A stretch of DNA of 33,365 bases from an uncultured Chitinophagales bacterium (GTDB lineage Bacteria; Bacteroidota; Bacteroidia; Chitinophagales; Chitinophagaceae). The DNA is taken from assembly GCA_946886475.1 (NCBI GenBank), contig CAMPIQ010000024.1:1-33365 (forward strand), in the 5' to 3' direction. Position 1 is the stretch's first letter. Each line of letters begins with the position of its first letter. Below are positions 1-8,383 of the stretch, one piece after another. Both the position numbers and the translations under genes were made by a program. Under the pieces are notes generated by a model. It was not told the origin of the DNA. It ran no database searches and was given only the letters and a program-made list of their open reading frames with translations.

Positions 1-369
1 ATTTATGTGTATAGCCCGGTGCCAACAGAAGGATCGGACATGTACAATAAAGTACTTGCAACAGGATTCAGGTTTCCTGAAAAACTCGAAGACTGGATCA
101 GCCCGCAATGGGAATCATTTGACCTGCGGAAAAATCCGCTTACACCATGGCTTACTCCACAAATGATTGACAGGATCAAAGATTTTGAAACTGTGTTGAA
201 CAGTTATTATCCAACAGTTTCAGATATCCGTTTGTCGCCTTTTAAAAGAAAACTGATGCGGGTAGCTTCTTATACAAGGTATAAATCCGGCATATACCGT
301 AAACCGTATGAACTAAAAGCATTGCAATTGATCTGGAAATACAGGCAACCTGAAATTGAGGGATTTTAA
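1..369 (+). CDS. B12-type radical SAM protein, C-terminal fragment (cut by window edge)
   Basis: The reading frame is open from base 1 to the TAA at 367-369, so only the last ~122 residues are present; the GTG at position 7 is inside the frame and is probably not the start. The visible part opens with YSPVPTEGSDMYNKV, which matches the segment after the radical SAM barrel in BchE-like B12-binding radical SAM proteins (the 'PxPGTExY' region), followed by a basic helical tail. The CxxxCxxC cluster motif and the cobalamin domain would lie upstream of the window. The next gene begins at the base after the stop, so it heads, or is inside, the plus-strand operon of radical SAM enzymes and methyltransferases. 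The family call comes from the tail alone and from the full-length paralogue at 2840-4300; the substrate is unknown. Confidence 0.7.
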   Translation: MYVYSPVPTEGSDMYNKVLATGFRFPEKLEDWISPQWESFDLRKNPLTPWLTPQMIDRIKDFETVLNSYYPTVSDIRLSPFKRKLMRVASYTRYKSGIYRKPYELKALQLIWKYRQPEIEGF

Positions 370-1035
370 ATGAGAGCACTGGTAAAATATATCATGGCCC
401 GCACTTACAGGCCTCTGCTGGTGAAATATCTTTCTTCAGTGAGAACCTATTCCTACGCTGGTATACATCTTGAAATACCACCGGAAGTTTTTCATCCCGG
501 ATTTTTTTTCAGTACAAAATATTTGCTGGCATACATCAGGCGAAGGAAGTTGCATGATAAAACTTTTCTGGAACTGGGTGCAGGCAGCGGACTGATTGCC
601 ATGTATGCGGCCAGGCAACATTCAAAAGTTACCGCTACGGATATCAATCCTGTTGCTATTGAATACCTCAATAAAAATGCAGCCTCCAATAAAGTAAATC
701 TTGAAATTATCAGTTCTGACCTGTTTGAGCATATTCCGGCTCAAAAATTCGACTGGATCGTTATCAATCCGCCTTATTATAAAAAAGATCCTGTTACACA
801 TGGTGATCATGCCTGGTTTTGTGGAAGGAATGGCGAATACTTTCGTAAATTATTCAGGGCACTGGGAAATCATATCCACCCGGCATCGGAAGTGATCATG
901 GTTCTATGTGACGGCTGTGATATTGAAATGATCCGGCAAATGGCGGCTGAATATTCATTTGTATTGCAGTGTGAACAATCAAAGGATACAATTGTAGAGA
1001 AGAATTATATTTTTTCAATTATTCCAAAACATTGA
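370..1035 (+). CDS. class I SAM methyltransferase with NPPYY motif (HemK/PrmC-like fold)
   Basis: A 221-residue Rossmann methyltransferase. Motif I is LELGAGSG at residues 67-74, the acidic ribose-binding residue lies in TATDIN (about residue 91), and motif IV is NPPYY at 133-137. The NPPY signature is typical of enzymes that methylate amide or amino nitrogens, such as HemK/PrmC on release-factor glutamine, and of some rRNA and DNA N-methylases. It lacks the usual N-terminal helical domain of PrmC and is short, with a basic, hydrophobic N-terminus in its place, so I do not call it PrmC. The ATG directly abuts the stop of the preceding radical SAM gene, and the next gene overlaps its stop, which implies translational coupling. 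The context suggests it modifies the product of this cluster rather than the translation machinery. Confidence 0.8.
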   Translation: MRALVKYIMARTYRPLLVKYLSSVRTYSYAGIHLEIPPEVFHPGFFFSTKYLLAYIRRRKLHDKTFLELGAGSGLIAMYAARQHSKVTATDINPVAIEYLNKNAASNKVNLEIISSDLFEHIPAQKFDWIVINPPYYKKDPVTHGDHAWFCGRNGEYFRKLFRALGNHIHPASEVIMVLCDGCDIEMIRQMAAEYSFVLQCEQSKDTIVEKNYIFSIIPKH

Positions 1036-1784
1036 AAACGGTTACCAACCATAATACCATTGATCAGGAGAACCAGGTAACAAAGCGTTTCCAGGATCTT
1101 TATAATGCGTTGAGAGAAACGGAAAACAGGATATGTTCAGATGAAGAACTATCCAGCCTGCCTGAAGTTGATGCCCGGCATATGTACCATGAAGAATGGA
1201 TGATTCGCAGGTCTTCTTTTGAGCGGCTTCGGAAATACCTCGCACATAAAAAAGGGCCGCTTCAAATGCTGGAAGTAGGTTGTGGTAATGGCTGGCTGTC
1301 GAATGGATTATCCATGATCAGCAATTCAATGGTAACCGGAATTGATATCAACGCACTGGAAATTGAACAGGCAAAACGGGTTTTTAAGAACAGGGATAAT
1401 CTTTCGTTCATATTGGGCGATATCAGGTCGGCCGGTATATTGCCTTCTTCAGTTGACATCATAATATTTGCAGCCTCTATACAATATTTTTCCAAGCCCG
1501 ATGAGGTGCTGGTTCCCGCATTTGACCTGTTAAGGCCTGATGGAGAGATACACATTATGGATACCAAATTTTATAAACCGGCCGAAGTGGTAAAAGCTAA
1601 AGAAAGATCTGCTTTTTATTTTCAGTCACTGGGGTTTGACGAAATGTGCCAGGCTTATTTTCATCATGATATCAACAGCCTGGAAAAATATGATTACCGT
1701 ATTATGTACGATCCCAATCATTTGTTCAATATAATACTGAAAAGAAAGGATCCTTTTCACTGGATCATGATCAAAAATAAATGA
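1032..1784 (+). CDS. class I SAM-dependent methyltransferase
   Basis: A 250-residue protein with an N-terminal helical extension of about 75 residues and then a Methyltransf_11/25-type core: LEVGCGNGWLS at 80-90, GIDINALE in the second strand, and ILGDIRSAG for the adenine-binding acidic residue. The start is a TTG at 1032 whose last bases form the TGA stop of the previous gene (TTGA, 4-base overlap). No in-frame ATG precedes the conserved core except one at residue 51, which would remove the helical cap, so TTG is the better choice. It is followed by an ATGA overlap with the radical SAM/SPASM gene. Small-molecule or glycan methylation is likely from the fold; the substrate is unknown. Confidence 0.8.
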   Translation: MKTVTNHNTIDQENQVTKRFQDLYNALRETENRICSDEELSSLPEVDARHMYHEEWMIRRSSFERLRKYLAHKKGPLQMLEVGCGNGWLSNGLSMISNSMVTGIDINALEIEQAKRVFKNRDNLSFILGDIRSAGILPSSVDIIIFAASIQYFSKPDEVLVPAFDLLRPDGEIHIMDTKFYKPAEVVKAKERSAFYFQSLGFDEMCQAYFHHDINSLEKYDYRIMYDPNHLFNIILKRKDPFHWIMIKNK

Positions 1785-2830
1785 AGGCTCAGTCTTTATA
1801 TCATACTTATCAAAGGTACAGGACCTTAAAAACGCATAGGATCAGTGCACTTCCCATTGTTATTCTCATGCCGCACAGCGCCTGCAACTGCCGTTGTGTG
1901 ATGTGTGATATCTGGAAGGACAATAAGAACCTGAAACAACTGAATGAAGAGGATATTTCCGGATTGCTGTCAACTTTAAAAGACCTGGGAACAAGGCAGG
2001 TGCTGATGTCGGGTGGAGAAGCATTGATGAATCAGCATTTTTTCAGGCTTTGCCAAATGTTGAAGCAACTAAAGATCAGGATCACCCTTTTATCCACCGG
2101 TTTATTGATCAACAGGTATACTGATCCAATTTTGAAATGGGTTGATGATCTGATTGTTTCTTTGGATGGAGACGCGTCAACCCACGATGCCATAAGAAAC
2201 ATCAGCGGTGCTTATGCAAAGCTCAGTGAGGGTATCAGGGGGCTGAAGCAAAAACAGCCGGACTACCGTGTAACATCAAGAACCGTAATACACAGAATGA
2301 ATTTCAGGAAATGGTCGTCCATTATTCAAAGTGCAAAGGAAATGGGTATAAACCAGGTAAGCTTTTTACCTGCTGATGTAAGCAGCCATGCATTCAACAG
2401 GGAGGTGTTGTGGAGTGAACAAAAGCAACATGAGGTGGCGCTGGAAATTCAGGAGCTGCAGGAAATGCGGGATGTATTGGACCAGCTTTTTACAGATCAT
2501 AAGGAAGATTTTGAAAATGGCTTCATAGCTGAATCGCCGTCCAAACTCAATCTTATTTATTCATATTACAAAGCTTTACATGGCCTTTGCGAATTTCCGG
2601 CTAAGAAATGTAATGCACCCTGGGTGTCCACCGTTATTGAAGCTGATGGAACCGTGAGGCCCTGTTTCTTTCATGGTTCACTGGGAAATATCAGGGAGCA
2701 AAGCATTGGTGAGATCCTGAATGGGAGAGGAGGCATGAAGTTCAGGAAGGAGCTTGATATGACGACCAATGATACCTGCAGGAAATGCGTTTGTTATTTA
2801 AACCTGCCCGTAACTACCTCACCCGTTTAA
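1781..2830 (+). CDS. radical SAM protein with SPASM-type C-terminal domain
   Basis: A 349-residue radical SAM enzyme. The [4Fe-4S]/SAM cluster motif CxxxCxxC is C35, C39 and C42 (within SACNCRCVMCDIW); the SAM-binding 'GGE' appears as MSGGEALM near residue 78. The C-terminus has a cysteine-rich SPASM/twitch arrangement: KKCNAPW, then RPCFFHG, then CRKCVCYL, enough to bind one or two auxiliary clusters. SPASM proteins include peptide modifiers such as AlbA and PqqE as well as enzymes acting on sugars and other small molecules. No precursor peptide is visible nearby. The ATG overlaps the stop of the upstream methyltransferase by 4 bases, and 9 bases separate it from the next radical SAM gene. 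Confidence 0.85.
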   Translation: MKAQSLYHTYQRYRTLKTHRISALPIVILMPHSACNCRCVMCDIWKDNKNLKQLNEEDISGLLSTLKDLGTRQVLMSGGEALMNQHFFRLCQMLKQLKIRITLLSTGLLINRYTDPILKWVDDLIVSLDGDASTHDAIRNISGAYAKLSEGIRGLKQKQPDYRVTSRTVIHRMNFRKWSSIIQSAKEMGINQVSFLPADVSSHAFNREVLWSEQKQHEVALEIQELQEMRDVLDQLFTDHKEDFENGFIAESPSKLNLIYSYYKALHGLCEFPAKKCNAPWVSTVIEADGTVRPCFFHGSLGNIREQSIGEILNGRGGMKFRKELDMTTNDTCRKCVCYLNLPVTTSPV

Positions 2831-2839
2831 AAACCGTTC

Positions 2840-4300
2840 ATGAAAAAGATCGTTTTTTCTCATTCTTATTTTTTACGCTTTGACCCCAAGCAGTGGAAGA
2901 CCGCGCAGCCTTATGCACCGCTGGGTACCTTATATGCCGCAGCGCTGATGAGAAAAAATGGTTATGATGTTTTTGTTCATGATGTAATGTTTGCCTCCGG
3001 GCCATCTGAAATTGCGGATACTTTAAATAGTGTGCAGCCTGATTTTTTTGTGATCTATGACGATGGGTTTAATTACCTCACAAAAATGTGTCTTACCAAT
3101 ATGAGGGAAGCCGCATTTGAAATGATCCGGATGGCAAAGGCAAGAGGTTGCAGGGTTATGGTATCAGGATCGGATGCCACAGATCATTATGAAAAATACC
3201 TGACCGCAGGTGCTGATTACGTTATGCAGGGTGAAGCGGAAATTACATTGCTGGAAATATGCAATGCCATAACGGCTGATAAAGACCTGAATGCTATTCC
3301 CGGTCTGGCCTGTGTTCAGGATGGCAAAATTGTAAAAACGGCAGGCAGGCAGGTGATAAAGGATCTTGACAGTTTGCCCATGCCTGCATGGGACCTCATT
3401 GATTTTGGACCTTACAAAGAAATGTGGCAAAAAAGTAAAGGCTATTTCTCCATCAATATCGGTACAACAAGAGGATGTCCATTTAAATGCAACTGGTGTG
3501 CGAAACCAATTTATGGGAACAGGTATAATGCACGTTCGCCTGAAAATGTGTTGCAGGAATTGTTATGGCTTAAGCAACATATAGGTTTTGATCATGTATG
3601 GTTTTGCGACGACATATTTGGTTTGAAACCAGGCTGGGTCAGCCGTTTTGCCGACCTTATTGAAAGTTCAGCCCTGCAATTTGGATTTAAGATCCAGTCG
3701 AGGGCCGACCTGCTGGTACAGGAAAATTATGTTGAAGCATTGGCCAGGGCAGGCTGTGAAAATGTATGGATGGGTGCTGAAAGCGGTTCACAAAAGATCC
3801 TTGATGCCATGGATAAGGGTACAACCATTAAACAGATACGTGATGCCACACTTCTCCTGAAACTCCACGGGATCAGGCCATCCTTTTTTATCCAGTTTGG
3901 CTATTTGGGCGAAACACGGGAGGATATTGACCTGACCATCCGGTTAATTCATGAACTGATGCCTTACGAGATCGGTATTTCGGTTTCTTATCCATTACCC
4001 GGTACCCTGTTTTATGAAAAGGTAAAAGAACAATTGCATGCAAAGGCCAACTGGAGCGATTCTGATGAACTGGCATTGATGTTTCACAATACGTATACGC
4101 CTTCATTTTATAAACAACTTCACCGTTTTGTGCACAGCAATTACAGGAAACAAAAGGCCATAAATAATTTCAGGCTACTTTTCACCCAGCCGGGTAAAGC
4201 CAACCTGGATGTGATAAAGAAAGCGGTTTCGGGTATCTTCCTGGTTCCGGCAACTTTTATTTCAGGAATAAAGCTCAGGCATCTGGAAAAAGCAAAATGA
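2840..4300 (+). CDS. cobalamin-binding-domain radical SAM protein (BchE-like family)
   Basis: A 486-residue protein in two parts. Residues 1 to about 150 resemble a B12-binding domain (Rossmann-like, with the LGTLYAAALMRKNGYDV opening typical of this family), although the canonical DxHxxG cobalamin ligand motif is not obvious. The radical SAM domain follows, with the cluster motif C213-x3-C217-x2-C220 in GCPFKCNWC and then the family's MGAESGSQKILDAMDKG segment. Relatives include BchE, Fe-S C-methyltransferases and many uncharacterised glycan or lipid modifiers. It ends with an ATGA overlap into the third methyltransferase. Together with the truncated paralogue at the left edge, this makes two B12-type radical SAM genes in one operon, which suggests C-methylation or ring chemistry on an unreactive carbon. 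Confidence 0.85.
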   Translation: MKKIVFSHSYFLRFDPKQWKTAQPYAPLGTLYAAALMRKNGYDVFVHDVMFASGPSEIADTLNSVQPDFFVIYDDGFNYLTKMCLTNMREAAFEMIRMAKARGCRVMVSGSDATDHYEKYLTAGADYVMQGEAEITLLEICNAITADKDLNAIPGLACVQDGKIVKTAGRQVIKDLDSLPMPAWDLIDFGPYKEMWQKSKGYFSINIGTTRGCPFKCNWCAKPIYGNRYNARSPENVLQELLWLKQHIGFDHVWFCDDIFGLKPGWVSRFADLIESSALQFGFKIQSRADLLVQENYVEALARAGCENVWMGAESGSQKILDAMDKGTTIKQIRDATLLLKLHGIRPSFFIQFGYLGETREDIDLTIRLIHELMPYEIGISVSYPLPGTLFYEKVKEQLHAKANWSDSDELALMFHNTYTPSFYKQLHRFVHSNYRKQKAINNFRLLFTQPGKANLDVIKKAVSGIFLVPATFISGIKLRHLEKAK

Positions 4301-5118
4301 ATTCTGGAAGTATACATAATGAATCTGTGGCAGAAAAAGCATTTACCGCTCAATCTGTAAAATTTGATCTGTTGTATGAAAAGGATGCCATCATCCGGTA
4401 CAAACGGAAAAGAGTAAGGGATCACATGGAACTATTTATTTCCGCCCCATCTGCCTTGCTGGAGCTGAATGCAGGAACAGGGGAAGATGCACTGTATTTT
4501 GCAGCAGGCGGGCACCAGGTGCATGCAACAGATATCTCTACGGGAATGATTGAGGTGATCAGGAAAAAATTGAATAGCCATACCTTTCCCGGCCATGTTA
4601 CGCTTGAGAACTGTTCCTTTCATAATCTGGACAGTTTGCAGCAGCGGGGACCTTATGATCATGTATATTCCAATTTCGGCGGACTGAATTGCACACAGCA
4701 CCTTGATAAAGTACTGGCTTCTTTGAACAGCCTTATCAAACCCGGTGGGTTTGTTACACTGGTGATCATCTCCAGATTTTGTCTTTGGGAAACCCTTCTT
4801 GTATTTAAAGGAAAATTCAAAACAGCCTTTCGCAGATTTTTCAGCAGGAGCGGAAGAAAGGCCCATGTGGAAGGCAACTATTTTCTTTGCTATTATTACC
4901 AGCCATCGTACATTATAAAAAACCTTCCGGATTTTGAATTGCAACAACTTGAAGGCCTGTGTACCCTAGTGCCGCCATCATACATAGAAGGGTTTGGCGA
5001 AAAGCATCCATCCTTCTTTTCATTCCTCCGTTCTCTGGAAGACAGATGGAAAGGCAAATGGCCCTGGAATAAGATGGGAGATTATTTTATTATCACGCTT
5101 AGAAAAAAGATCAATTAG
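4297..5118 (+). CDS. class I SAM-dependent methyltransferase
   Basis: A 273-residue methyltransferase with motif I LLELNAGTGEDALYFA (54-69), followed by HATDISTGM and the acidic loop. The SNFGGLNC segment and a hydrophobic region near the middle resemble methyltransferases that act on lipids or polyketide-like substrates. The ATG overlaps the preceding stop (ATGA), marking it as the last gene of the plus-strand operon. Its TAG stop lies 8 bases inside the convergent glycosyltransferase gene, and no terminator hairpin is visible between the two operons apart from a 13-base palindrome at 5112-5124 (CAATTA-G-TAATTG). Convergent read-through could therefore produce antisense RNA at both 3' ends. 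The substrate is unknown. Confidence 0.8.
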   Translation: MNSGSIHNESVAEKAFTAQSVKFDLLYEKDAIIRYKRKRVRDHMELFISAPSALLELNAGTGEDALYFAAGGHQVHATDISTGMIEVIRKKLNSHTFPGHVTLENCSFHNLDSLQQRGPYDHVYSNFGGLNCTQHLDKVLASLNSLIKPGGFVTLVIISRFCLWETLLVFKGKFKTAFRRFFSRSGRKAHVEGNYFLCYYYQPSYIIKNLPDFELQQLEGLCTLVPPSYIEGFGEKHPSFFSFLRSLEDRWKGKWPWNKMGDYFIITLRKKIN

Positions 5119-5905
5119 TAATTGCTTCCATTTTTGGAACAGGCCTGAAACTTATTTCCTCTTTAGATCTTTCATTCAGATAATAGTATTTCAGCCAGCT
5201 GTAATATGCAATTGTTTTAGCCACCACAAATCCTTTTTTCCCATCGAGGAAGCCAAAATGGATCAGGTAAGATTTTAATGAGTTAAATACAGGAGAGCCA
5301 AACCTTTTGATATAACTGGCCTTTCTTCCCTCCATTGAATATTTTTCGGCGCTAAGCATGGCATAGTGCCTGGCTTTGGCTTTATGATCTGAATAATCCA
5401 GGAAACTATAATGGTCAATATACCCGTTCAATAATCTTGCATTCTTTTTTGATGTTTCCAGGTTTTCATGAATAAGGGAATTGTCCCACTGACAGTGCTC
5501 CCGGTTATATATACGCAAAACAGTTTCAAAGCCAGGTGTTCCAAACCTGATCAGTTCTTCTCCTATATAATTCCTTCTTTTGAATTTAAAGACCTCGGAG
5601 GTTGGTGTGTTGTCCAGATCCGGAAGAGAAGCGATGAGTTGTGGGCTGATCCTTTCATCTGCATCGAGCGAAAGGATCCAGTTATATTTTGCCTGAGAAG
5701 CTCCATAGTTTCTGGAGTGTCCATAGCCGGACCATTCAATTGAAAAGACCCTGGCTCCTTCGCCTGCCGCCAGTTCAACTGTTTCATCAACGCTTCCACA
5801 ATCCACAATGATGATATCATCAGATATTTTTCTTGCGGAATGTATACAATTGATGATATTCTTTTCTTCGTTTCTTGTTATTATAACTACAGAAAGGCAA
5901 TTCAT
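5111..5905 (-). CDS. glycosyltransferase family 2 (WaaE/KdtX-like)
   Basis: A 264-residue GT-A glycosyltransferase. The N-terminus LSVVIITRNEE and the IIIVDCGSVDETVE segment are the nucleotide-sugar binding parts of GT2; the metal-binding DxD is DAD at 81-83 in SLDADERIS. The short length and the WSGYGHSRNYGAS motif place it near the WaaE/KdtX group, which adds glucose to lipopolysaccharide inner core, but the acceptor here is not known. The start ATG shares one base with the stop of the nucleotidyltransferase-like gene (TAATG), so the two are coupled. It converges on the methyltransferase operon with an 8-base overlap. A cytoplasmic, membrane-associated role in surface glycan assembly is inferred. 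Confidence 0.85.
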   Translation of the reverse strand: MNCLSVVIITRNEEKNIINCIHSARKISDDIIIVDCGSVDETVELAAGEGARVFSIEWSGYGHSRNYGASQAKYNWILSLDADERISPQLIASLPDLDNTPTSEVFKFKRRNYIGEELIRFGTPGFETVLRIYNREHCQWDNSLIHENLETSKKNARLLNGYIDHYSFLDYSDHKAKARHYAMLSAEKYSMEGRKASYIKRFGSPVFNSLKSYLIHFGFLDGKKGFVVAKTIAYYSWLKYYYLNERSKEEISFRPVPKMEAITN

Positions 5906-6828
5906 TAATAAGTTGTTTTCATCTTGTTTTCGTAATTCCTGAAAAGTTTCACCAGGTTATTTTCATACTGGTGAATGAGCTTTTTTTGAAACTGTAAAGG
6001 ATCAGGTTTAGCATAATTTTTCGACACATCCATTCCCATGATGATCCCACGGCGGTTCAATTTCCTCTTTTTTGTTTTAACAAGCCACCTTGAACGTGTT
6101 AAATTCATCAACCAGCTGTCTGTAACATTGCCCAGTGGATGGCTGAATAAAATTTCTATTGCTTTTTTTATAAGATTAGACTTCACTTCTTCCACATAAG
6201 AGATCCGCAGTACATGGTTGGGTAAAAATTCCCTGCTCCATTTATTTTTTTCAAAAAACTGTTTAAAAACCTCTATTCCCCTTAAAGGCAGAAGTGTTGC
6301 CACTTCTGTGGCGGTAAATATATTTTTTTCCCTGATCTCCGGAAATGCTTCATCAATATAGTAATTCATACAGAACCAATCTTCTTTTTTAAACAGAAAA
6401 GTGAATTTTTTAAAAATATGCATGAAAGTACGGGCCAGCCAAAGCCTGTTTTTCGCAGTTATTATAAAAAAATCTATATCTGAGCTTTCGTCAGCAAAAT
6501 TTTTGGAAAGCGAACCTGAAATGGCAACACCGCGTACAAATGGGAATAAGGAGAGAAATCCTGCAATTTTTTCAGCCGTTTTCAATAACTGCCTGGCTTT
6601 TATGTTTCCCGACCTTCTTCGGCTTACCAGCGATGCGTTCTCCTGCAGCATATAAAACTCATCAAATTTATAGATCCAGTTTTCGGAAGTGAGGTCCTGC
6701 AAAGCGGCTGTAAATTCCTCCTGCGAACAATGGTTTCTTGAAAACTGGAAGATCTCCGACTGGGTAAGCGGATAATTAAAGATGTCAAAATAAGAAAGCG
6801 CAGCTAATATGTCGTGTTTGGTGCACAA
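5905..6828 (-). CDS. nucleotidyltransferase-fold protein with N-terminal winged-helix-like region
   Basis: A 307-residue protein. Residues 100-122 hold the signature of the polymerase-beta-type nucleotidyltransferase superfamily: AISGSLSKN, then two metal-binding aspartates D117 and D119 in SSDIDFFII. Residues 5-65 look like a small winged-helix domain (FNYPLTQSEI ... SENWIYKFDEFYML). The C-terminal half is helical and basic, without a recognised domain. The only start in frame before an upstream stop is TTG at 6828, because the first in-frame ATG is at residue 60. The target of nucleotidylation is unknown; position between two glycosyltransferases and opposite the radical SAM operon suggests a role in the same pathway rather than in antibiotic resistance or a toxin-antitoxin pair. 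No partner antitoxin-like gene is present. Confidence 0.7.
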   Translation of the reverse strand: MCTKHDILAALSYFDIFNYPLTQSEIFQFSRNHCSQEEFTAALQDLTSENWIYKFDEFYMLQENASLVSRRRSGNIKARQLLKTAEKIAGFLSLFPFVRGVAISGSLSKNFADESSDIDFFIITAKNRLWLARTFMHIFKKFTFLFKKEDWFCMNYYIDEAFPEIREKNIFTATEVATLLPLRGIEVFKQFFEKNKWSREFLPNHVLRISYVEEVKSNLIKKAIEILFSHPLGNVTDSWLMNLTRSRWLVKTKKRKLNRRGIIMGMDVSKNYAKPDPLQFQKKLIHQYENNLVKLFRNYENKMKTTY

Positions 6829-6962
6829 TTGTGGAGGATATTAATTATAAACGCATTTCAGGTGTACAGGGTTGCCATGGGCAGGGCAGGAAAAGTTTTG
6901 ATGGAGAACGAATAATTTATAATTACAAAAGGCTATAAGTGAATATACCAAAAATTAAAAAT

Positions 6963-8093
6963 CTATTGGGCCTTATTATGATGATCCACTATAAGCCTGT
7001 AAAATTTTTCGGATGATGCACTCCAGGAGTAATCCTTTCTGATCTTCATGCTGATTTCTGCAAGCAGGTCCTTGTTATACCTGCCTTCAAGAACTTCGGA
7101 CAGGCGTTGCTTTAACAGTTCCAGGTCGCCAGGTTCAATATGGCCATTGCCGAAAAAGCTGAAGTCCTTCATGCCGCATGAGTTGGAACAGATCACAGGC
7201 ACGCCTGATGCTGCGGCTTCCAGTGGGGGGAGTCCAAAGCCTTCGGCTTTGGAGGGATAAACAAAACAATGTGCTGCGCTATAAAACAATAAGAGATCTT
7301 CTTCGGGTATCACTGAAAAAAAATGGATAAAATCTTTTGCCTCCGGGTCCTGATCAACCATTTTTTTCAATCCATTTACTTTCAGACTCTGGTGACCCAG
7401 AAATACCAGGTGATAACCCTGTTTATGAAGGTCAAGTTGCTGGAAAGCTTTTACCAGCAACATATGGTTCTTCCTCGGTTCTATCCTGCTTACAAAGAGG
7501 ATCATTTTATCGGTTCCATATTTTTCCCTGATCTTTTCCCTGGCAACTATTTTATCTACGGGTTCAAAGTATTTTTCATTCACCCCATTTGGCACCAGGT
7601 ACACTTCATTTTCCGGCAGCCTGAAATATTTACTGATGGCATCTTTTGAATGTTGAGAAACGGTAGTTACAATATCTGCCTTGTGAGCTGAGCGTGAAAA
7701 AAGATAATTTTTGCTTGTACGGTATAGAACGGGGAATTCTGAAGGATATGTTTTGAACAGGAGGTCGTGAATGGTTACGATCTGCCGGCAGTTCTTGATC
7801 AGTGGAGAAACGTATTGAAAATGGGCAAAATTGATTTTGTATTTTTTTATGATGGAAGGAATGTCATAAGCAAGGCGGATATATTTTGACCTGCTGATAT
7901 ACTTAAGAAAGATAACATTTTCCGAACCTGAAAAACTTTGTTTCAGGTTCTCCACATCATAGGCTGCCATATACAACAGGATATTTTCTTTGTGCATCAT
8001 GTGCTGATAGATCTCCCGGATAAAAGTCCTGGATCCCTGGTATTCCTGGTCAAACCAGTGAGCATCCACAAAGATTTTTATTTTATCGGTCAT
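6963..8093 (-). CDS. glycosyltransferase family 4 (GT-B fold)
   Basis: About 376 residues with the two Rossmann halves of a GT-B enzyme. The C-terminal donor-binding half shows FVSRIEPRKNHMLLVKAF (about 200-217) and the E-x7-E motif, E284 and E292, in AEGFGLPPLEA, as in GT4 mannosyl- and glucosyltransferases. The N-terminal half contains FVDAHWFDQEYQGSRTF and VTIHDLL, the usual acceptor-side elements. An upstream in-frame TTG at 8096 is directly followed by ATG at 8093, and I take the ATG. It is separated by 134 bases from the nucleotidyltransferase-like gene, and no hairpin is seen there. It probably adds a sugar to a lipid-linked or secreted glycan at the cytoplasmic face. Confidence 0.85.
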   Translation of the reverse strand: MTDKIKIFVDAHWFDQEYQGSRTFIREIYQHMMHKENILLYMAAYDVENLKQSFSGSENVIFLKYISRSKYIRLAYDIPSIIKKYKINFAHFQYVSPLIKNCRQIVTIHDLLFKTYPSEFPVLYRTSKNYLFSRSAHKADIVTTVSQHSKDAISKYFRLPENEVYLVPNGVNEKYFEPVDKIVAREKIREKYGTDKMILFVSRIEPRKNHMLLVKAFQQLDLHKQGYHLVFLGHQSLKVNGLKKMVDQDPEAKDFIHFFSVIPEEDLLLFYSAAHCFVYPSKAEGFGLPPLEAAASGVPVICSNSCGMKDFSFFGNGHIEPGDLELLKQRLSEVLEGRYNKDLLAEISMKIRKDYSWSASSEKFYRLIVDHHNKAQ

Positions 8094-8229
8094 CAATAAG
8101 CAGCTTGATTAAATAAGTTAGAAATTAAAGGATGAACTACCAAGTTTCAGGTTGATGGCATTGTCATTTTTCCATCAAATTGATACATATGTTTTAAATA
8201 GATACGTATCTGTCTGTTGCTGGTTGGCT

Positions 8230-8294
8230 GAGAGGAAAAGAAGAGTGGAGAAAGAGAGCGGGAGCGAGGGAGGAACGGAGTGGCAAAAGAGAAA
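8230..8294. other. purine-rich low-complexity tract
   Basis: Within the 287-base gap between the GT4 start and the GH3 stop, this stretch is almost all A and G on the plus strand (units such as GAGAAAGAGAGCGGGAGC), with only a few scattered pyrimidines. It lies beside the terminator and upstream of the GT4 gene. I see no coding potential and no promoter in it. The rest of the gap (8097-8229) is AT-rich and shows nothing recognisable. Confidence 0.5.
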
Positions 8295-8297
8295 TTA

Positions 8298-8337
8298 AAA
8301 AAGCGAAAGGCAATGCACACATTGCCTTTCGCTTTTT
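8298..8337 (-). terminator. strong intrinsic terminator after the GH3 gene
   Basis: A perfect inverted repeat: 8298-8314 pairs base for base with 8321-8337 (17 pairs), around the 6-base loop GCACAC. The core is GCGAAAGGCAAT. On the minus strand the hairpin is followed by a run of U from the A-run at 8297-8302, which fits Rho-independent termination of the long PUL transcript 47 bases after the GH3 stop. The T-run at 8333-8337 could also let it work on plus-strand transcripts. Confidence 0.9.
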
Positions 8338-8383
8338 ATCCTTTGATCAATGATGATCGCTATTGACAAAGCACCATGTTCAC

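Noticed and set aside
370..1035. Assignment as PrmC (release-factor glutamine methyltransferase)
   Set aside because: The NPPYY motif fits, but the protein is short, lacks the N-terminal helical domain and lies in a specialised operon, so a housekeeping role is not supported.
4432..4947. 171-codon open frame on the minus strand inside the third methyltransferase
   Set aside because: It lies opposite a well-supported methyltransferase, has no start-site context and no domain signature.
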